64,000 nt of DNA from Curvibacter cyanobacteriorum. Its GTDB lineage: Bacteria; Pseudomonadota; Gammaproteobacteria; Burkholderiales; Burkholderiaceae_C. Of the stretch, positions 56,443-64,000 are shown piece by piece; the first letter of the stretch is position 1; every line of letters begins with the position of its first letter. Below the pieces are notes generated by a model. That model did not search any database and had not been told where the DNA came from. It was given only the letters and a program-made list of their open reading frames with translations. Where the stretch lies: positions 496,001-560,000 of the forward strand of contig NZ_JAQSIP010000002.1 in assembly GCF_028649475.1 (NCBI RefSeq), read 5' to 3'. The position numbers were made by a program, and so were the translations under genes.

Positions 56443-57452
56443 GCTCCCTGCCTTTGTTGGACGGCCTGCTGCAGGGCAGTGCGGCGGTGCAGCGGCGTGC
56501 CATGGCCAAGGCCATCACGCTGCTCGAATCCACCCGCGCGGACCACCGGGTCCAGGCCGATGAACTGTTGACGGCGCTGCTGCCGCACACCGGGCGGGCG
56601 TTTCGCCTGGGCATCAGTGGCGTGCCGGGGGTGGGCAAGAGCACCTTCATCGAGGCCCTGGGCCTGTTCCTGATCGGGCAAGGCCACCGGGTGGCGGTGC
56701 TGGCGGTGGACCCGTCCTCGACCGTGTCGGGCGGCTCCATCCTTGGCGACAAGACCCGCATGGAGCACCTGTCGGTGCATGAGCGCGCCTACATCCGCCC
56801 CAGTCCCAGCAGTGGCACGCTGGGCGGGGTGGCCGAGAAAACCCGCGAAGCCATGCTGGTCTGCGAGGCCGCTGGCTACGACGTGGTGATTGTCGAAACC
56901 GTGGGCGTGGGCCAGTCCGAGACCGCGGTGTCCGGCATGACCGACATGTTCGTGCTGATGCAACTGCCCAATGCGGGCGACGACCTGCAGGCCATCAAGA
57001 AGGGCGTGATGGAGCTGGCCGACCTGGTGGTCATCAACAAGGCCGACATCGACGTCCACGCCGCCACCCGGGCCCAAGCCCAGATCACCTCGTCGCTGCG
57101 CCTGCTGGGGCTGCACGGCAACCCCGACCACGCGCACCACGACGAGGCCCTGTGGCACCCGCAGGTGATCCAGCTCAGTGCCCTGTTGGGCCAGGGCGTG
57201 GACCGCTTCTGGGACTCGGTGGCCGAGTTCCGCCGCCTGCAAACCGCCAATGGCCGCTTGCAGGCCCGGCGCCAGAGCCAGGCGCTGGCGTGGATGTGGG
57301 AGCGCATCGATGCCGGCCTCAAGCAGGCTTTCCGGGCCCACCCTCAGGTGCAGACCCTGTTACCCCAATTCACGCAGGACGTGGCCCTGGGCCGCCTGCC
57401 CGCCTCGACGGCGGCCCGCCAACTGCTCAGTGCCAGCCGCCTTGGCCACTGA
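56439..57452 (+). CDS. meaB: Methylmalonyl-CoA mutase-associated GTPase
   Basis: A 337-residue G3E-family GTPase that protects and reloads the mutase cofactor. Walker [10 protein letters not shown] near residue 60, switch I/II region [19 protein letters not shown], Walker [15 protein letters not shown] and the NKAD nucleotide motif [10 protein letters not shown]. It dimerises; the GTG start overlaps the mutase stop by 4 bp, typical of coupled expression of chaperone and enzyme. Confidence 0.95.
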
Positions 57453-57495
57453 GTCTGACCCCCGAATCACCCTGGAGCAAAGAGAGAGCACGACC

Positions 57496-59028
<1,533 letters not shown>

Positions 59029-59060
59029 TCGACCGCCAGAACAAGAACAGGAAACGCACC

Positions 59061-61109
59061 ATGTTTAAGAAGATTCTGATTGCCAATCGCGGCGAGATCG
59101 CCTGCCGCGTCATCGCCACCGCCAAAAAAATGGGCATCCAGACGGTCGCCGTCTACTCTGAAGCCGACAAGGAAGCCCGCCATGTGGCCCTGGCCGACGA
59201 GGCCGTGCTGCTGGGCCCGGCGCCCAGCCGCGAAAGCTACCTGGTGGCCGACAAGATCATTGCCGCGGCCAAGGCCACTGGCGCCGAGGCCATCCACCCG
59301 GGCTACGGCTTCTTGAGCGAGAACGAGGCCTTTGCCAAACGCGTCGAGGACGAGGGCATGGCCTTCATTGGCCCGCGCCATTTCTCGATCGCCGCCATGG
59401 GCGACAAGATCGCCTCCAAGAAGCTGGCCAACGAGGCCAAGGTCAACACCATTCCCGGCTACAACGACGCCATCAGTGGCCCCGAGCAGGCGGTGGAGAT
59501 CGCCCGTGGCATTGGCTACCCTGTGATGATCAAGGCTTCGGCCGGCGGCGGCGGCAAGGGCCTGCGCGTGGCCTTCAACGACAAGGAAGCCTTCGACGGC
59601 TTTGCCAGCTGCCAGAACGAAGCCCGCAACAGCTTTGGCGATGACCGCATCTTCATCGAGAAGTTCGTGCAGGAGCCGCGCCACATCGAGATCCAGATCC
59701 TCGGCGACAGCCACGGCAATGTGATCTACCTCAACGAGCGTGAATGCTCGATCCAGCGCCGCCACCAGAAGGTGATCGAGGAGGCGCCGAGCCCCTTCAT
59801 CAGCGAAGCCACCCGCCAAGCCATGGGCGAGCAGGCCGTGGCGCTGGCCAAGGCCGTCAAGTACCAGTCGGCCGGCACGGTGGAGTTCGTGGTCGGCAAG
59901 GACCAGGATTTCTACTTCCTCGAGATGAACACCCGGCTGCAGGTGGAGCACCCGGTCACCGAGTGCATCACCGGCCTCGATCTGGTCGAGCTGATGATCC
60001 GCGTGGCCGCCGGCGAGAAGCTGCCCCTGACCCAGGCCGATGTGAAACGCGATGGTTGGGCCATCGAGTGCCGCATCAATGCCGAAGACCCGTTCCGCAA
60101 CTTCCTGCCCTCGACCGGTCGCCTGGTGCGCTTCCAGACCCCGCCCGAGACCATGTTCCAGAGCAACACCGACGCGCTGTATGGCGTGCGCGTGGACACG
60201 GGCGTGACCGACGGCGGCGAGATCCCGATGTTCTATGACTCGATGATCGCCAAGCTCATCGTGCATGGCCGCGATCGCACCGACGCGATTGCCAAGATGC
60301 GCGAAGCCCTGAACGGCTTTGTGATCCGCGGCATCAGCAGCAACATCCCGTTCCAGGCCGCTCTGCTGGCGCACCCCAAGTTCGTCACCGGGGACTTCAA
60401 CACCGGTTTCATCGCCGAAAACTACGGCAAGGGCTTCTTCGCCGAAGACGTGCCGCACAGCGATCCGGCCTTCCTGGTCGCGCTGGCCGCGTTCCAGAAC
60501 CGCCGTTACCGCAGCCGTGCCTCGGGCATTTCGGGGCAGCTTGAGGGCCACGGTGTCAAGGTGGGCAAGGCTTTTGTGGTCGTGGTGCTCGACAAGCAAG
60601 GCCAGCACCAGCAGCAGGCTGTCAGCGTGACCGATCTGGACGAGCAAGGCCTCAGCGCCGTGGTCACCGTCGGCGAGCGCAGCTACCAGCTCAGCAGCGC
60701 CTCACGCCTGGGCGCGATCCGCATCGAAGGCCAGGTCAATGGCGCCCCTTTCACCGCCCAGGTGGAGCGTGGCGCGGGCAAGAACCCGCTGGCCCTGCGC
60801 GTGTCGCACAACGGCACCCAGATCGAAGCCCTGGTGCTGTCGCCGCGCGGTGCCGAGCTGCACAAGCTCATGCCCTACAAGGCCCCGCCAGACCTCAGCA
60901 AGTTCCTGCTGTCGCCGATGCCGGGTCTGCTGGTGGACGTCGCGGTGCAGCCGGGGCAGACCGTGCAGGCGGGTGAGAAGCTGGCGGTGATCGAAGCCAT
61001 GAAGATGGAGAACATCCTGTTCGCCGCCCAAGATGGCGTGGTCGGCAAGGTGCTGGCGGGCAAGGGCGAGTCCCTGGCTGTGGACCAGGTGATCCTCGAG
61101 TTCGTCTGA
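59061..61109 (+). CDS. pccA: Propionyl-CoA carboxylase alpha (biotin carboxylase/BCCP) subunit
   Basis: A 682-residue protein: biotin carboxylase domain (MFKKILIANRGEIACRVIATAKKMG; ATP-grasp loop KASAGGGGKGLRV; ERECSIQRRHQKVIEEAPS; VEHPVTECITGLDLVE) to about residue 450, a linker domain, and a C-terminal biotinyl carrier with Lys648 in EAMKMENIL. With PccB it carboxylates propionyl-CoA. ATG at 59061. Completing the operon with the mutase and MeaB, it points to propionate, odd-chain fatty acid, or Val/Ile breakdown. Confidence 0.96.
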   Translation: MFKKILIANRGEIACRVIATAKKMGIQTVAVYSEADKEARHVALADEAVLLGPAPSRESYLVADKIIAAAKATGAEAIHPGYGFLSENEAFAKRVEDEGMAFIGPRHFSIAAMGDKIASKKLANEAKVNTIPGYNDAISGPEQAVEIARGIGYPVMIKASAGGGGKGLRVAFNDKEAFDGFASCQNEARNSFGDDRIFIEKFVQEPRHIEIQILGDSHGNVIYLNERECSIQRRHQKVIEEAPSPFISEATRQAMGEQAVALAKAVKYQSAGTVEFVVGKDQDFYFLEMNTRLQVEHPVTECITGLDLVELMIRVAAGEKLPLTQADVKRDGWAIECRINAEDPFRNFLPSTGRLVRFQTPPETMFQSNTDALYGVRVDTGVTDGGEIPMFYDSMIAKLIVHGRDRTDAIAKMREALNGFVIRGISSNIPFQAALLAHPKFVTGDFNTGFIAENYGKGFFAEDVPHSDPAFLVALAAFQNRRYRSRASGISGQLEGHGVKVGKAFVVVVLDKQGQHQQQAVSVTDLDEQGLSAVVTVGERSYQLSSASRLGAIRIEGQVNGAPFTAQVERGAGKNPLALRVSHNGTQIEALVLSPRGAELHKLMPYKAPPDLSKFLLSPMPGLLVDVAVQPGQTVQAGEKLAVIEAMKMENILFAAQDGVVGKVLAGKGESLAVDQVILEFV

Positions 61110-61302
61110 GGGCCTGTCCCGGGCCGCCCGGTGGGGCGCCCCTGCGGTGGGGGCCGGCCGGTGCAGGCCCGGGTCCCCTCCCTGCGGCCTGGCGGGACCC
61201 GCCGCTGTGCCGGGCCCATGGGGCGACTCGATGGCCCATGGCGCCTGCACCCGTGCCCGGGCTGACCAGCCCTTTGTTCAGTGAGAGAAAGAAGCAACAA
61301 GC
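61110..61302 (+). other. pccA-VOC gap
   Basis: 193 bp, very GC-rich. The pair of GGGCCCATGG-like and GATGGCCCATGG segments near 61213-61240 is repetitive. No terminator is visible, so the VOC gene may be cotranscribed. Confidence 0.35.
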
Positions 61303-61794
61303 ATGACACGTCCTTTTCAAGTGCTGGGGGTCCAGCAAATCGCCATCGGTGGCCTCGACAAACTCAAACTGCAGAAGCTGTGGGTGGAGATGCTGGGGCT
61401 GAGTGTGACGGGCACCTTCCGCAGCGAACGTGAGAACGTGGACGAGGACATCTGCGCCATCGGCAGTGGCCCGTTCAAGGTCGAGGTGGATTTGATGCAG
61501 CCGCTCGATGCCGACAAAAAGCCCGCTGTGCACGCCACCCCGCTGAACCACATCGGCCTGTGGATTGACGACCTGCCGCAGGCGGTTCAATGGCTCACCG
61601 CACAGGGCGTGCGCTTTGCCCCGGGCGGCATCCGCCGGGGCGCGGCGGGCTTCGACATTTGCTTCCTGCATCCCAAGGGCAATGACGAGTTCCCGATCTC
61701 GGGCGAGGGGGTGCTGATCGAACTGGTGCAGGCCCCGCCGGAGGTGGTGCAGGCCTTTGCCGCGCTGGCGGCCGCGCCGTCGACCCCGGCTTGA
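61303..61794 (+). CDS. VOC-family (glyoxalase-fold) protein, candidate methylmalonyl-CoA epimerase
   Basis: A 163-residue VOC protein: first half [33 protein letters not shown], second half [28 protein letters not shown] and ending [18 protein letters not shown]. Metal-binding His, Gln and Glu positions are present in the usual places (QIAIG; NHIGL; ELVQAP). Methylmalonyl-CoA epimerase (about 135-150 residues) has this fold and its gene is not otherwise found in the operon, so this protein could be the epimerase; alternatively it is a glyoxalase-type enzyme. The 7-bp repeat begins right at its stop codon. Confidence 0.75.
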   Translation: MTRPFQVLGVQQIAIGGLDKLKLQKLWVEMLGLSVTGTFRSERENVDEDICAIGSGPFKVEVDLMQPLDADKKPAVHATPLNHIGLWIDDLPQAVQWLTAQGVRFAPGGIRRGAAGFDICFLHPKGNDEFPISGEGVLIELVQAPPEVVQAFAALAAAPSTPA

Positions 61795-61865
61795 GGTTTG
61801 AGGTTTGAGGTTTGAGGTTTGAGGTTTGAGGTTTGAGGTTTGAGGTTTGAGGTTTGAGGTTTGAG
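61793..61865 (+). repeat. Heptanucleotide tandem repeat, ten copies
   Basis: Ten perfect copies of GAGGTTT (61793-61862) plus a partial GAG lie directly after the VOC stop codon, which itself overlaps the first copy. It is a clear variable-number tandem repeat with no gene across it. Confidence 0.95.
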
Positions 61866-62064
61866 CGGGCCTAGCGGCGGTGCGGCGGCGCGAGGTCATA
61901 TTTGTTGTTTTTGTTCGACTTTCGATGAAGTCTGTCCTGTTGGCGACTGTTGAACACGGCGTTCAGGGTAAGCACGGGTGTTTTTCAGTGCCAAGCCTGC
62001 GTGTTTTTCGGCACGAATAGGCCAAAATTCAGGCTCAAAACCGCAAAAATAATTAGGGGTGAGT

Positions 62065-64000
62065 ATGACTTTTGCCGCTTTCTGGCGTCCGGGCATGGCC
62101 TTGATGCTCCGCATGCGTTTGCCATCCAAGCTGCTTTGGTTGTCCGCCATGCTGCTCGTGCCCCTGATTCTGGTGTGCTGGCAGTTGTTGCAGCGCGTGC
62201 AGGACGATCAGGTGTTCATCGCGGGCGAGCAGGCGGGGGTGACGGTGCTCGATCCTTTGTTCAAGCTCACCCAAGAGGCTCAAAAGCACCGAGGGCAGAC
62301 CAACATGCTGTTGTCGGGCAATGCTGCGGCCGCCTCCGCGCTCGACCAGACGGGGGGACGGCTGCGTCAGGCCTTGGGCGAGTCCCAGCGCGCCTTGCGT
62401 GCGTCGGGTCTCGGGCTGGAGGCGGAATGGACGCGCGTCATGGCGCGTGTCGAGGCCTTGCCCACCCTGCGCCAGGCCGAGCGACAAGCGGCTTTTTCCG
62501 AACATTCGGCAGCGATCGATGACCTGCGCCGCTTTGCCTATGCCGTCGGCGAGCGCTCGGGTCTTCTTTTTGACCCGGATCCAGCGACCTACCTGTTGAT
62601 TGACATGGCCGTGTCGCGGGTGATTCCATGGACCGAACGCCTGGGCCAGTTGCGTGGCAGCGGGGCTGGGGTGCTGAGCCAATCCCAGCCCGACCCCGTG
62701 AACCTGGGGCGCTTGCAGTCGCAGATCGACGCGCTCAACAGCGAATTGGCCGACCTGCGTTTCTCCATGCAACTGATGGGCGCTCGGCAGGAAACCGATC
62801 TCAGCGACGAGGGCTCGCTCAAGAGCAGTCAGGCTTTCCTCGCCCTCGCCACAAAGTCATTTCCCCGCTCTGGCGGCGTCGCGGAGCCGCGCATGCCGTC
62901 GGCGGACTACTTCGCCCAGGGAACCCAGGCGATCGATGACGCGGGTCAGTACGGGGTTCGTGTGCTGAACCGCATTGACAGCCGACTGGGTGCGCGCGCC
63001 CAAGACATCCGGCAGCAACTGTGGATCGTTTTTGTGGTCATCTTCGCTGGCATGGGCCTGCTCCTGTACCTGCTGGGAGCGTTCTACCGCAGCTTCGTGA
63101 TCAATTTCCGCGAGGTCATCGATGCCATGCATTCAGTGGCCCAGGGTTCCTTGCGCGTCAAGGTCACTGTGGCCGGGCGCGATGAACTGGCCGAACTGGC
63201 GGGTTTGCTGCTCAAGATGACCCGCACGCTGTCGGGCATGGTGGCCGATGTGCGCAGCAACGCGGCCCTGGTGTCCCACGCAGGGGGCAGCCTGGCGGCC
63301 GGCAGCAAAGACCTGTCGGACCGCACCGAACAGCAGGCGGCCAACCTGGAGCAAACTGCGGCCAGCGTTGAGGAACTGGCCAGCACGGTGGAGAACAACG
63401 CGGGCATCGCCCAGCAGGCCAACCAGCGCGCCGCCCAGGTGCGGGATGCCGCGGAGGCGGGCGCCTCGGCCATGGGGCGGGCCGTGGCCTCGGTGGAAGG
63501 GGTTCAGAGCAGCGCCAGCAAGATGGGCGAGATCATCGGCGTGATTGACAGCCTGGCTTTCCAGACCAACATCCTAGCCCTCAATGCGGCGGTGGAAGCC
63601 GCACGGGCCGGCGAGCAAGGGCGTGGCTTTGCGGTGGTGGCGGCCGAGGTGCGCTCGCTGGCCCAGCGCTCGGCCGCGTCGGCGCGCGAGATCCGCCAGC
63701 TCATCAGTGCCTCGTCGGAGCAGGTGGAGGCCAGCGTGGCCCTGATCCGTGCGGCAGGCGACAGCATGAAGCACATCACCGAGGGCATCCGCTCGGTGGC
63801 CGGCAGCATGGCCGAGATCTCGGCCCTGAGCTCGGAGCAGAGTGCCGGCCTCAGCGAGATCACCCTCGCGGTGCAGCAACTCGACCAGATCACCCAGCGC
63901 AATGCACAGATGGTCGAGTCGTCGGTGCAGGAGACGGTGTCGTTGGAGCACCGCGCCGCCACGCTGGCCCAGTCGGTGTCGTCCTTCGTGCTGCAACAAG
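62065..64000 (+). CDS. Methyl-accepting chemotaxis protein, 3' end outside window
   Basis: Partial at the right edge. The ATG at 62065 follows AGGGGTGAG; ~645 codons are seen. A short cytoplasmic start, TM1 ([20 protein letters not shown]), a long helical periplasmic domain with the motif [14 protein letters not shown] (akin to the receptor at 21474), TM2 ([20 protein letters not shown]), HAMP and the signalling hairpin [18 protein letters not shown] and [18 protein letters not shown]. No ligand known. It is the third chemoreceptor in the window. Confidence 0.93.
   Translation, partial: MTFAAFWRPGMALMLRMRLPSKLLWLSAMLLVPLILVCWQLLQRVQDDQVFIAGEQAGVTVLDPLFKLTQEAQKHRGQTNMLLSGNAAAASALDQTGGRLRQALGESQRALRASGLGLEAEWTRVMARVEALPTLRQAERQAAFSEHSAAIDDLRRFAYAVGERSGLLFDPDPATYLLIDMAVSRVIPWTERLGQLRGSGAGVLSQSQPDPVNLGRLQSQIDALNSELADLRFSMQLMGARQETDLSDEGSLKSSQAFLALATKSFPRSGGVAEPRMPSADYFAQGTQAIDDAGQYGVRVLNRIDSRLGARAQDIRQQLWIVFVVIFAGMGLLLYLLGAFYRSFVINFREVIDAMHSVAQGSLRVKVTVAGRDELAELAGLLLKMTRTLSGMVADVRSNAALVSHAGGSLAAGSKDLSDRTEQQAANLEQTAASVEELASTVENNAGIAQQANQRAAQVRDAAEAGASAMGRAVASVEGVQSSASKMGEIIGVIDSLAFQTNILALNAAVEAARAGEQGRGFAVVAAEVRSLAQRSAASAREIRQLISASSEQVEASVALIRAAGDSMKHITEGIRSVAGSMAEISALSSEQSAGLSEITLAVQQLDQITQRNAQMVESSVQETVSLEHRAATLAQSVSSFVLQQ

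Noticed and set aside
61793-61865. CRISPR array
   Set aside because: Units are seven bases with no spacers; a simple tandem repeat.

Overview
The window reads as one stretch of chromosome from a high-G+C betaproteobacterium, most likely Burkholderiales and probably Comamonadaceae. The basis is the mix of genes: pobA with a divergent PobR-type IclR regulator, several LIV-type aromatic/amino-acid ABC systems, a Burkholderia-type trimeric porin, the ECF sigma/DUF3619/DUF3106 set, nadE next to glnB, ilvB-ilvN-ilvC followed by pssA and leuA, and a GntR/mutase/meaB/pccB/pccA propionyl-CoA operon. This placement is inferred from gene content; no database was searched. I see no insertion sequence, prophage, integrase or CRISPR array. 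The high G+C gives long antisense shadow frames, which were discarded.

Layout. 1-2.7 kb: end of a histidine-degradation operon (hutF, hutG), then a TraB/GumN-family secreted protein. 2.8-7.4 kb: a CoA-transferase, a periplasmic binding protein and pobA on the minus strand, with pobR divergent; the shared promoter holds a three-repeat operator. 7.4-10.3 kb: a cyclic-di-GMP-I riboswitch with its own promoter and terminator ahead of an S53 lipoprotein protease. 10.3-15.8 kb: a five-gene LIV-type ABC operon (minus) headed by a flavodoxin. 16.1 kb: tRNA-Pro(TGG). 16.4-17.6 kb: porin. 18.1-21.2 kb: a CLCA-like metalloprotease/VWA protein with a Cys-containing C-terminal sorting tail, overlapped by a small CPBP intramembrane protease, its probable processing partner.

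21.4-28.9 kb: two chemoreceptors (one with a CZB zinc domain, one with a C-terminal AWESF pentapeptide), a single-domain response regulator, small proteins and inorganic pyrophosphatase. 28.9-36 kb: a FemAB/GNAT-like protein, nadE-glnB, then a compact minus-strand operon: ECF sigma, DUF3619, DUF3106, RDD, diacylglycerol kinase, LOG. 36-42.4 kb: branched-chain amino-acid synthesis (ilvB, ilvN, ilvC, leuA, with pssA between), with two candidate RNA control elements: a hairpin before ilvN and a leader-peptide/terminator before leuA. 42.5-51.5 kb: a D,D-peptidase, an IclR regulator, the N-degron transferases bpt and aat, and a cluster of signalling genes (HTH-REC, REC-Hpt, REC, family-3 binding protein, sensor histidine kinase). 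51.8-53.4 kb: dusA and a YflT-like protein. 53.5-61.8 kb: the propionyl-CoA to succinyl-CoA operon with a divergent GntR regulator, ending in a VOC protein that may be the epimerase. 61.8-64 kb: a 7-bp tandem repeat and a third chemoreceptor, cut by the window edge.

Most worth a second look are the CLCA-like protein with its dedicated CPBP protease, the c-di-GMP-controlled S53 protease, and the leuA leader. Families were named from motifs read by eye; starts were chosen by Shine-Dalgarno sites, overlaps and signal peptides.
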